Position numbers and translations under genes: made by a program. Shown here piece by piece: positions 1 to 5,846 of a stretch of DNA of 9,001 nt. The DNA comes from JBMYYE01 sp049609065 (GTDB lineage Bacteria > Pseudomonadota > Alphaproteobacteria > Rhodobacterales > Rhodobacteraceae), in NCBI GenBank assembly GCA_049609065.1, contig JBMYYE010000101.1:1-9001 (forward strand). The letters are read 5' to 3'. The notes under the pieces are model-generated. The model was not told where the DNA came from. It saw only the letters and a list, made by a program, of their open reading frames with translations, and searched no databases. Within the stretch, counting starts at the first letter, position 1; the number at the start of each line of letters is the position of its first letter.

Positions 1-634
1 AAACATTCCCAACACCTTCGTAAAGCGCATAGACGGCTTCGTTGATCATCGGCATCAAAATCCGGTTCACAATGAAGGCTGGGAAGTCTTCGGCCGTGGC
101 GGATGTTTTCCCGAGGCGCGCAACAACATCATGGCAGGCTTGGAATGTTGGTTCATCTGTGGCGATGCCGCGAATAAGTTCCACGAGCTTCATAACCGGC
201 ACCGGGTTCATGAAGTGAAACCCCATGAATTTTTCGGGGCGATCCGTGCGTGATGCAAGGCGGGTGATTGAAATAGACGATGTGTTCGACGTCAAAATTG
301 TGTGCGGTTGAATATGCGGGAGCAAATCTTCGAAGATGGCGGTTTTGATGGTCTCACGCTCTGTCGCGGCCTCTACAATGAGGTCTGACTCCCCCAATTT
401 TGGCAAAGAGGTTGTGGTCGTGATCCGTGCCAAGGCTGCGGCTTTATCGTCTTCGGTGACAGCGCCTTTTCCCACTTGCCGGCCGATGTTTTTGCCAATT
501 TTTGAAATGGCAGCATCAAGATTTTCTTGGGATACATCGTTTAAAAGGACATCATAGCCAGCCAGTGCTGACACATGCGCGATGCCATTTCCCATTTGGC
601 CTGCGCCAACAATACCGATTGTTTTGACTTCCAT
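1..634 (-). CDS. hbdA: 3-hydroxybutyryl-CoA dehydrogenase (N-terminal 211 codons; C-terminus beyond the window)
   Basis: Oxidises (S)-3-hydroxybutyryl-CoA to acetoacetyl-CoA with NAD(P)+, or the reverse, in the cytoplasm; part of C4 acyl-CoA, beta-oxidation and PHB-linked metabolism. The ATG is at 634-632, with an AAGGA Shine-Dalgarno (plus-strand 642-646) 7 nt upstream. The translation opens with a Rossmann NAD motif, GAGQMG at residues 10-15. All four family catalytic residues are present: Ser119 (SNTSS), His140 (GFHFMNPVP), Glu152 (KLVE) and Asn190 (FIVNR). The family is usually about 290 residues, so roughly 80 C-terminal residues (the dimerisation domain) lie off the left edge. It points the same way as etfBA but is separated from it by an antisense gene and a terminator, so it probably has its own promoter in 635-786. 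The family assignment is firm. Butyryl preference rather than a longer-chain hydroxyacyl-CoA is inferred from overall resemblance. Confidence 0.95.
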   Translation of the reverse strand, partial: MEVKTIGIVGAGQMGNGIAHVSALAGYDVLLNDVSQENLDAAISKIGKNIGRQVGKGAVTEDDKAAALARITTTTSLPKLGESDLIVEAATERETIKTAIFEDLLPHIQPHTILTSNTSSISITRLASRTDRPEKFMGFHFMNPVPVMKLVELIRGIATDEPTFQACHDVVARLGKTSATAEDFPAFIVNRILMPMINEAVYALYEGVGNV

Positions 635-652
635 TATCTTGTCCTTTTTCTG

Positions 653-679
653 CACCTGCGAAAACCTTTCACACCTGCG
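653..679. repeat. Direct repeat CACCTGCG x2 in the hbdA / DUF6473 divergent intergenic region
   Basis: The octamer CACCTGCG occurs at 653-660 and again at 672-679, 19 nt start to start. It reads CGCAGGTG in the direction of hbdA transcription. The repeat lies just upstream of the hbdA ribosome binding site. To its right is an AT-rich stretch (about 695-742) that probably holds the promoter of the plus-strand gene. Paired direct repeats roughly two helical turns apart can bind a dimeric regulator. I cannot name one, and an 8-mer repeat could arise by chance. Confidence 0.35.
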
Positions 680-774
680 CGCGCGTGGCAAGTGTTTAAA
701 GTTTTTTGCGAAATTTAAGCTTAGAAAATTAGAAAGATTTTTACGCCATGTTGGGAATCGGGTGTGACGAATTA

Positions 775-780
775 AAGGTG
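775..780 (+). promoter_or_regulatory. Ribosome binding site that fixes the DUF6473 gene start at 787
   Basis: AAGGTG at 775-780 ends 6 nt before the ATG at 787. The in-frame upstream ATG at 748 has no comparable motif in front of it, and its extra 13 residues show no family-like sequence. This supports the shorter protein. Confidence 0.6.
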
Positions 781-786
781 GGTGAG

Positions 787-1638
787 ATGTCATATGAACA
801 ATTACGTAGAGAAGCGCTAAACTATTATCCGTGCCATTATGCAGGGTCCAAACAGGTTTTTCGCGGGCCAAAGAAACACTTGGTAAGTCCATATTTGGCG
901 TTCATTGGATCGTCTGAAATCTATGGAAAGTTTGTGCCAGATCCATTCCCGAGCTTGATTGAGCAACGCGCGGGCATCAATGCCGTTAATTTTGGCGCTC
1001 TAAATGCGGGGATTGATGTGTTCTTGAATGATCATGCAATTATGGAGGCGGCCTCTGGCGCAACGGTCAAAGTGCTGCAGGTTATGGGTGCGCACAACAT
1101 GTCCAATCGATATTACCGCGTGCATCCTCGTCGAAACGACCGTTTTTTGCGGGCGTCTAAGGCCTTGAAAGCAATCTATAGCGATGTGGATTTCACCGAA
1201 TTTAGTTTCACAAAACATATGCTGACCACGCTTAAAGCGTGCTCAGCGGAGCGATTTGAGCTGGTCCGCGATGAGTTGCGCGCGGCTTGGCTTGCTCGGA
1301 TGCGGACATTGTGCACGCAGTTGGGGGACGGTGTGGTTTTGCTCTGGGTTTCGGATGTTTTGCCTGTGTCGGCTGCGGATGAGGATCAAGATAGTGAATT
1401 TGATCATATCCCACTTTTTGTAAATTCCGATATGCTACAGGCGCTGGATGGTGTTGTGGATGGTGTTTTAACGGTGCTGCCATCTAAACGTGCGCGCAAA
1501 GAAGGCACCGCTGGTATGATTTTCCCAGAAGTGGAGCGCGCGGTTGCTGAGCAAATGCTCGGGGTGCAGGCGCATCAGGAAATCGCCATGAAACTCTGTG
1601 AAAAAATTCGCGACGTCTTGGTGGCAAAGCGGTCCTAG
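787..1638 (+). CDS. DUF6473-type protein of unknown function (possible SGNH-like fold)
   Basis: The 283-residue product has no signal peptide or membrane segment, so it is probably cytoplasmic. I recognise it as the DUF6473 type seen in Rhodobacteraceae from its blocks: FRGPKK (25-30), YLAFIGSSEIYGKF (36-49), NFGALNAGIDVFL (68-80), VMGAHNMSNRYY (99-110) and VHPRRNDRFLRAS (112-124). This is from memory. Function is unknown. The spacing of GSS at 41-43, the Gly/Asn block at 68-75, the Asn block at 101-107 and a C-terminal His in QAHQEIA (261-267) resembles the Ser, Gly, Asn and His blocks of SGNH hydrolases. That is inference; no canonical GDS or DxxH motif is present. The start at 787 is chosen for its ribosome binding site; an alternative in-frame ATG lies at 748. 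It is antisense to its neighbours, divergent from hbdA and convergent with etfA, so it is transcribed separately from an AT-rich region upstream. Confidence 0.85.
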   Translation: MSYEQLRREALNYYPCHYAGSKQVFRGPKKHLVSPYLAFIGSSEIYGKFVPDPFPSLIEQRAGINAVNFGALNAGIDVFLNDHAIMEAASGATVKVLQVMGAHNMSNRYYRVHPRRNDRFLRASKALKAIYSDVDFTEFSFTKHMLTTLKACSAERFELVRDELRAAWLARMRTLCTQLGDGVVLLWVSDVLPVSAADEDQDSEFDHIPLFVNSDMLQALDGVVDGVLTVLPSKRARKEGTAGMIFPEVERAVAEQMLGVQAHQEIAMKLCEKIRDVLVAKRS

Positions 1639-1646
1639 GTGGACAG

Positions 1647-1675
1647 AAAAAAAGGCCCCGAAAAAACGGGGCCTT
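1647..1675 (-). terminator. Rho-independent terminator of the etfBA transcript, shared with the convergent DUF6473 gene
   Basis: A perfect 9-bp stem pairs AAGGCCCCG (1652-1660) with CGGGGCCTT (1667-1675) around a 6-nt A loop (1661-1666). Read on the minus strand it is followed at once by a run of T (1653-1647), the standard intrinsic terminator shape, 25 nt beyond the etfA stop. On the plus strand the hairpin is followed by only a short, broken T tail. It would therefore stop the DUF6473 transcript less efficiently, although its position 13 nt after that stop codon suggests it serves both. Confidence 0.9.
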
Positions 1676-1700
1676 CTAGTGTTATGTAAAAGCGGTGAAC

Positions 1701-2627
1701 CTATACTGCGTCTGTAAGCGCAGGAACCGCCTCAAAGAGGTCCGCAACCAAACCAAAGTCAGCGACTTGGAAAATTGGGGCTTCTTCGTCTTTGTTGATT
1801 GCAACGATGATTTTTGAATCTTTCATCCCTGCGAGGTGCTGAATGGCACCAGAAATACCAACTGCGATATAAAGCTCAGGCGCGACAACTTTACCAGTTT
1901 GACCCACTTGGAGGTCATTTGGTGCGTAGCCTGAATCAACAGCTGCGCGAGATGCGCCAACCGCTGCGTTGAGCTTGTCTGCGAGTTTTTCGATCAATGC
2001 GAAATCTTCTTCAGAACCAACGCCACGACCACCAGAAACAACAACGCCAGCTGAGGTCAACTCAGGACGGTCGCTTTCTTGTGTTTTGTCTTCAATCCAC
2101 TCAGAAAGACCAGGATTGCCAGCAGAAGCTTGCGCCTCAACAGATGCGGATCCGCCGTCGCCAGCCGCGTCAAACGTGGTTGTACGCACGGTGAGAACTT
2201 TCTTCGCATCAGAAGATTTCACAGTTTGCATTGCGTTGCCTGCGTAAATCGGACGTTCAAATGTGTCGCCATCGATGATTGCAGTCACGTCAGTCAAAAC
2301 CATCACATCCAAAAGCGCGGCTGCGCGTGGAAGGATGTTTTTTGCTGATGCTGTTGCGGGGGCTACGATGTGATCATAGTCGCCTGCCAAGGACACGATG
2401 AGGTCTGCCACAGGCTCGGCCAAGCCGTTGCCATAGGCCGCGTCATCAGCGCAAAGCACTTTGGACACGCCGTCGATTTTTGCGGCTGCGTCTGCTGCGC
2501 CGCCACAAGATGCGCCTGCACAAAGAACAGTCACATCGCCCAGTTGTTTCGCCGCAGTTACGGCTTTGGATGTTGCGTCAACGGCCAATTCACCGCCAGC
2601 AACTTCTGCCAAAAGAAGTACAGCCAT
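1701..2627 (-). CDS. etfA: Electron transfer flavoprotein alpha subunit
   Basis: Large subunit of the heterodimeric ETF, which takes electrons from acyl-CoA dehydrogenases and other flavin dehydrogenases and passes them to ETF:ubiquinone oxidoreductase. The 308-residue length matches group I bacterial EtfA. The N-terminal alpha/beta domain covers about 1-190. The C-terminal FAD domain carries the family blocks VVSGGRGVGS (196-205), GASRAAVDSGY (224-234), QVGQTGKVVAPELY (240-253), GISGAIQHLAGM (257-268) and INKDEEAPIFQVADFG (277-292). The Arg (227), Gln-Thr and Ser-His positions that normally contact FAD are all present. The ATG at 2627-2625 overlaps the etfB stop by one base (TAATG), indicating translational coupling and equimolar synthesis. 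The gene ends at a strong terminator. It is intact and unremarkable. Confidence 0.98.
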   Translation of the reverse strand: MAVLLLAEVAGGELAVDATSKAVTAAKQLGDVTVLCAGASCGGAADAAAKIDGVSKVLCADDAAYGNGLAEPVADLIVSLAGDYDHIVAPATASAKNILPRAAALLDVMVLTDVTAIIDGDTFERPIYAGNAMQTVKSSDAKKVLTVRTTTFDAAGDGGSASVEAQASAGNPGLSEWIEDKTQESDRPELTSAGVVVSGGRGVGSEEDFALIEKLADKLNAAVGASRAAVDSGYAPNDLQVGQTGKVVAPELYIAVGISGAIQHLAGMKDSKIIVAINKDEEAPIFQVADFGLVADLFEAVPALTDAV

Positions 2628-3385
2628 TAGAGTGCCCCCGCTTCTTTGAGTTTCTCAACAAGTTCGTTTACGTCCGCCACTTTGATGCCTGCGGCACGTT
2701 CAGCTGGCTCAGCCGTTTTAACAACTTCGAGACGCGGTGTTGTATCAACGCCGTAATCTGCTGCTGTTTTTTCATCCAACGGCTTTTTCTTTGCTTTCAT
2801 GATGTTTGGCAAAGAGGCGTAACGTGGTTCGTTCAAACGAAGGTCCACAGTCACGATTGTTGGCATGTTTACTTTGATCGTTTGAAGACCACCGTCAACT
2901 TCGCGTGTTACAACCGCTTTGTCGCCGTCGATATCAAGCTCAGATGCGAATGTACCTTGGGACCAACCCAAAAGCGCAGACAACATTTGGCCTGTTGCAT
3001 TGAGGTCGTTATCGATTGCTTGCTTGCCTGCAAGAACGAGGCCAGGTTGCTCTTCTTCCACAACTTTCGCGAGGATCTTTGCAACCGCAAGAGGTTCGAT
3101 ATCTTGGTGTACATCATCGGCTGCGACAACGAGGATCGCACGATCAGCACCCATAGCAAGAGCCGTCCGAAGCGTCTCTTGAGCTTGCTTAACACCGATG
3201 GAAACCGCTACGATTTCATCTGCTTTTCCAGCCTCTTTCAAACGGATCGCTTCTTCAACAGCGATTTCGTCGAATGGGTTCATGGACATTTTTACATTCG
3301 CGAGATCAACACCCGTACCATCCGCTTTTACACGAACTTTTACGTTATAGTCGATCACGCGTTTCACAGGCACAAGTACCTTCAT
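2627..3385 (-). CDS. etfB: Electron transfer flavoprotein beta subunit
   Basis: Small ETF subunit of 252 residues, the usual length; binds AMP and docks with client dehydrogenases. Visible family blocks are MKVLVPVKRVIDYNVKVRV (1-19), NPFDEIAVEEAIRLKE (36-51), LAGKQAIDND (118-127), TGQMLSALLGW (131-141) and the signature VDLRLNEPRYASLPNIM (180-196). Leu192 in SLPNIMKAKKKP is the equivalent of the leucine that anchors client dehydrogenases. The lysines after it (197, 199, 200, 201) match the loop that is trimethylated by ETF-beta methyltransferase in mitochondria and some alphaproteobacteria. Whether that happens here is unknown. The start has a GAGGAG Shine-Dalgarno (plus-strand 3396-3401) 10 nt upstream, and just beyond it a 7-bp hairpin. 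The 143-nt gap from the adenosyltransferase gene leaves room for a private promoter, though readthrough is possible. Confidence 0.98.
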   Translation of the reverse strand: MKVLVPVKRVIDYNVKVRVKADGTGVDLANVKMSMNPFDEIAVEEAIRLKEAGKADEIVAVSIGVKQAQETLRTALAMGADRAILVVAADDVHQDIEPLAVAKILAKVVEEEQPGLVLAGKQAIDNDLNATGQMLSALLGWSQGTFASELDIDGDKAVVTREVDGGLQTIKVNMPTIVTVDLRLNEPRYASLPNIMKAKKKPLDEKTAADYGVDTTPRLEVVKTAEPAERAAGIKVADVNELVEKLKEAGAL

Positions 3386-3406
3386 GGGCGCGAGTCTCCT
3401 CAGTTG

Positions 3407-3426
3407 TTTGGGGGGATTTCCCCAAA
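3407..3426 (-). promoter_or_regulatory. Leader hairpin / inverted repeat upstream of etfB
   Basis: TTTGGGG (3407-3413) pairs perfectly with CCCCAAA (3420-3426) across a 6-nt loop. In the etfB mRNA this hairpin would sit 5 nt upstream of the GAGGAG Shine-Dalgarno. No T run follows it in the etfB direction, so it is not a normal terminator. It could be an operator palindrome, an mRNA-stabilising 5' stem or a translational control element. The sequence shows the repeat only; the role is inference. Confidence 0.45.
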
Positions 3427-3528
3427 GTTAAAATTACTCACAAACTTGTTAGCCTTTTGCGCGCGCAGAAAACAGAGGAAATCGACATAAATTTGTCATG
3501 TAGCGCCGCGTCACATAATTTTATTGCG

Positions 3529-4101
3529 CTAACGATTGGCTCCTGGGACCCAAAGTATGTCATTTTCACCGTTATTGTTTGCAATTCGGGCTGCGACAAA
3601 AAACCAATCTGAAAGGCGATTAAGGTATTTTATCGTCACTTGGTTGATTGATTCGTGCTCTGAAAGCGTAATTGTGCGGCGTTCTGCGCGGCGTGACACG
3701 GTGCGACACAGATGCAATTGTGCGGCCAGTGGGGATCCGCCCGGCAAGATAAAGGACCGCAAGGCGCTCAGATTTGCATTCATCTCATCGATTTCATATT
3801 CGAGACGATCGACTTGGGTCATTTCGAGGCGAAGCGGTGGATATTCTGCATCTGCATCATTCTCCATGTTGGGACGGCAAAGATCAGCCCCAAGATCAAA
3901 GAGATCGTTTTGAATACGGGTCAGGCGGGCGGCCATGATCCCTTCTGCGTGAAGTTGAGCAAGACCAACGGTTGCGTTGGTTTCATCGACGGTGCCGTAG
4001 GCTTCGACGCGCGTATTGTCTTTGGCGATGCGCGTTCCATCCCCTAAGGCTGTTTCGCCTTTGTCGCCGCCGCGGGTGTAAATTTTATTGAGAACGACCA
4101 T
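3529..4101 (-). CDS. PduO-type ATP:cob(I)alamin adenosyltransferase
   Basis: Transfers the 5'-deoxyadenosyl group of ATP to cob(I)alamin, giving adenosylcobalamin, in the cytoplasm. The 190-residue length fits single-domain PduO/MMAB enzymes. The N-terminal ATP-binding motif IYTRGGDKGETALGDGTR spans 7-24. A central helix holds LGADLCRP (70-77), LRSFILPGGSPLAAQLHLCR spans 114-133, SRRAERR follows at 136-142, and the C-terminal signature NRLSDWFFVAAR is at 161-172. These are the residues that form the ATP and cobalamin pockets in characterised members. It is a PduO-type, not CobA/BtuR-type, enzyme. The start ATG overlaps the stop of the upstream HIG1-like gene by one base (TAATG). Its placement before etfBA suggests cofactor supply for B12-dependent CoA mutases, methylmalonyl- or ethylmalonyl-CoA mutase; that link is inference. 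Confidence 0.96.
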   Translation of the reverse strand: MVVLNKIYTRGGDKGETALGDGTRIAKDNTRVEAYGTVDETNATVGLAQLHAEGIMAARLTRIQNDLFDLGADLCRPNMENDADAEYPPLRLEMTQVDRLEYEIDEMNANLSALRSFILPGGSPLAAQLHLCRTVSRRAERRTITLSEHESINQVTIKYLNRLSDWFFVAARIANNNGENDILWVPGANR

Positions 4102-4304
4102 TACGCACCATTTCTTTTGAGATAAATAACCAACATGATTAATGCCACGGCGATGAACTGGGCGATAATTCGGTATCGCATCAGTTTATTGGCGTGACTT
4201 TTATTGAAATCCCCGCCTTTGGCAAACCCGCCCATGCCAAGAACCAAGACCAAAGCCACGGCTGCAATCGCAACATAAGCCAGTTTTAAAATAATCGCGC
4301 TCAT
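4101..4304 (-). CDS. Small two-helix membrane protein, HIG1-domain-like
   Basis: A 67-residue protein with two predicted transmembrane segments, about 5-24 and 46-62, joined by a Gly-rich and Lys-containing loop (25-45). The segment KLMRYRIIAQFIAV (40-53) fits the Leu-Met-Arg-x-Arg-x-x-x-Gln pattern of the HIG1 (hypoxia-induced gene 1) domain. Alphaproteobacterial members of this type are commonly annotated as twin transmembrane proteins. Mitochondrial relatives (Rcf1/HIGD) assist cytochrome oxidase and respiratory supercomplexes; a similar role here is inference. It has an AGGA ribosome binding site 7 nt before the ATG, starts 38 nt after the SDR gene, and its stop codon overlaps the adenosyltransferase start (TAATG), so the two are co-translated. 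It is short but clearly real because of this coupling and the motif. Confidence 0.85.
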   Translation of the reverse strand: MSAIILKLAYVAIAAVALVLVLGMGGFAKGGDFNKSHANKLMRYRIIAQFIAVALIMLVIYLKRNGA

Positions 4305-4342
4305 AAGATATTCCTATTTCGTTACTTTGTCATAGCGCGGGC

Positions 4343-5170
4343 TTACCCCTTGGCCAAGAGCCAATCGAGCGCGCGTGTCGGAAGGACGCGGCGCAAAAAC
4401 CCCATGAGATAGGTTGGCGTTGTCACATAGTAGCGCGGTTTGGGCCGGGCAGATGTAAGCGCCTTTTCCAACGCTTTACTTGTGGCGTCAGGGCCAAGTT
4501 CGAACCGGTCTGGGCCTGAGCCTTCGTAGAGACGCGTGCGCAGGCTTGCTTCGTACTGGGCTTTGCGTGGGGAGTTTTTCCAATCAATCCAGTGTTCAAA
4601 ATGCGGAATGGAGTTTTCGCGGATTTTAGATGTGATGGGGCCAGGTTCAATCAAAATGACATCAATGCCCGCGTCACGCATTTCAATCCGGAGCGTATCG
4701 GTCAAACCTTCAAGCGCGAATTTAGATGCCACATAGGCCCCACGCCATTTCATGGTGACAAGGCCAAGCACCGAAGAACAGTTGATAATGCGTCCATGGC
4801 CTTGGGCACGCATGAGGGGCAGAACCTGACAGGTGAGATCGTGATATCCAAATACATTGGTTTCAAAAATCGCCTTTAATCCACCTCGCGGCAAATCTTC
4901 GCAGGCACCCGGAAGGGCGAAGGCCCCATTGTTAAAAAGCGCATCAAGCGTGCCGCCTGTGCGTGATGTGACTTCGGCCACGGCTGTGCGGATGCTATCG
5001 GGGTCGTCGTAATCAAGAAGAAAACTTTCGAGGCCTTCCTCACGTAGCCGCGCGCAATCCTCTTCCTTCCGGCAGGTCGCAAAAACCCGCCAGCCAAGCG
5101 CATGCATGTGGTGGGCGCCATGATAGCCAATGCCGCTTGATGCGCCGGTGATTAGAACTGATTTTTGCAT
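4343..5170 (-). CDS. Short-chain dehydrogenase/reductase (SDR), substrate unknown
   Basis: A classical NAD(P)-dependent SDR of 275 residues. From the ATG at 5170: cofactor motif TGASSGIG (8-15), NNGA (80-83, in place of the usual NNAG), active-site Asn105 (ETNVFG), serines in NCSSVLG (130-136), the YVASK catalytic Tyr146 and Lys150, and EPGPIT (175-180). Residues CRK at 33-35 after beta-2 suggest NADPH preference. The tail (about 190-275) is extended and basic. Three in-frame starts exist: TTG at 5200, ATG at 5182 and ATG at 5170. I chose 5170 because GAG stands 7 nt upstream and beta-1 follows directly, as is usual. The ATG at 5182 (279 residues) is the main alternative and abuts an inverted repeat. 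It probably leads the unit SDR, HIG1-like, adenosyltransferase. The substrate cannot be read from sequence. Confidence 0.9.
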   Translation of the reverse strand: MQKSVLITGASSGIGYHGAHHMHALGWRVFATCRKEEDCARLREEGLESFLLDYDDPDSIRTAVAEVTSRTGGTLDALFNNGAFALPGACEDLPRGGLKAIFETNVFGYHDLTCQVLPLMRAQGHGRIINCSSVLGLVTMKWRGAYVASKFALEGLTDTLRIEMRDAGIDVILIEPGPITSKIRENSIPHFEHWIDWKNSPRKAQYEASLRTRLYEGSGPDRFELGPDATSKALEKALTSARPKPRYYVTTPTYLMGFLRRVLPTRALDWLLAKG

Positions 5171-5183
5171 CGCATAACTCATG

Positions 5184-5202
5184 TTTTGGGAGTGTTCCAA
5201 AA
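5184..5202 (-). promoter_or_regulatory. Inverted repeat abutting the SDR start region, possible operator
   Basis: TTTTGG (5184-5189) and CCAAAA (5197-5202) are perfect inverted repeats separated by 7 nt. The element ends 1 nt before the possible SDR start ATG at 5182 and 13 nt before the preferred one at 5170. A 6-7-6 palindrome is the size of a dimeric repressor operator; as RNA it could form a weak stem over the translation start. No regulator can be named. Confidence 0.35.
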
Positions 5203-5244
5203 TCAGTAGCGGAGTTTCGATGCGTCTTCAAATGAAAGAAATGG

Positions 5245-5703
5245 TTAGCTTGGTTTTTGCTCTGAGATGAATTTCAAGGAAAGATATCCGTGTGTATCCG
5301 TTTCGATATCGATGATTTCAGCCCAGTCATTTGTGGTGGAAATGAGGTGGGCTTTGTCACCGCGCATAAGTTTGGTCACGACCGCATGGGTGGTGGATGG
5401 ACCCGAACGCAGGTTCACGCGGTTGGCGTGGATGTAGCGAATGTTTTCCGTTGGATAGGGCGTTAGGGCCGCGGTGCTCGCATTATGTGTATTATATTCG
5501 TGCTGCGTGCCGTTTTTGGAGACGGCTTTGATGATAACGGTGGCGCTATTTTGCGGCACGGTTGAAGATGCTTTTTGCGCCCAACTGATTGTTTTGGGTC
5601 GTTCAATAGGGGGTTTGGCTTCGATGGTGGGCTCAGGGGCTATGGAGAATGCATAGATAAGGGCACCCCCCAAAATAATCAAAAGTCCAAACAAACGGGT
5701 CAT
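5245..5703 (-). CDS. Membrane-anchored SH3b-domain protein
   Basis: A 152-residue protein. Residues 4-20 form one hydrophobic N-terminal segment (signal anchor or signal peptide), followed by a Pro/Glu-rich linker (22-38). The C-terminal part (about 88-147) is a bacterial SH3 domain: VNLRSGPST at 96-104 is the typical block, and HGYLSLKF at 138-145 is its closing strand. The central 50-85 region is not recognised. Such domains usually face the periplasm and bind peptidoglycan or proteins. The function of this one is unknown, and nothing in it ties it to acyl-CoA metabolism. The ATG at 5703-5701 has a GAGAGAG purine tract just upstream. It lies 74 nt before the preferred SDR start, with no clear terminator between, so it may head the minus-strand transcript; it is divergent from parC. 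Confidence 0.85.
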   Translation of the reverse strand: MTRLFGLLIILGGALIYAFSIAPEPTIEAKPPIERPKTISWAQKASSTVPQNSATVIIKAVSKNGTQHEYNTHNASTAALTPYPTENIRYIHANRVNLRSGPSTTHAVVTKLMRGDKAHLISTTNDWAEIIDIETDTHGYLSLKFISEQKPS

Positions 5704-5846
5704 TTTAAAGCTCTCTCAAATGATAGCAACGAATCTAATATGTGGTGAATACGAGAAATGAAGCGGGCCCTTTAGGGGAATAATCTTCGCTTTGCCCCCC
5801 TTCTTGGCTCTTGTCGTGGATCATAGGCTTCTTTAACAACAACAAT

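Noticed and set aside
582..767. Small plus-strand frame running across the hbdA start and the intergenic region
   Set aside because: It overlaps the hbdA N-terminus antisense and has no ribosome binding site or recognisable sequence.
748..786. Upstream ATG giving 13 extra residues on the DUF6473 protein
   Set aside because: No ribosome binding site precedes it, whereas AAGGTG stands correctly before the ATG at 787.
2480..3490. Long open frame of 336 codons on the plus strand, opposite etfA and etfB
   Set aside because: It lies antisense to two unmistakable genes, has no family resemblance and an odd Cys/His/Phe-rich composition, and has no credible ribosome binding site. It is a shadow of etfBA codon usage.
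5171..5200. TTG start at 5200 for the SDR
   Set aside because: No Shine-Dalgarno precedes it and it would place the inverted repeat inside the coding region. The downstream ATGs fit the family N-terminus better.
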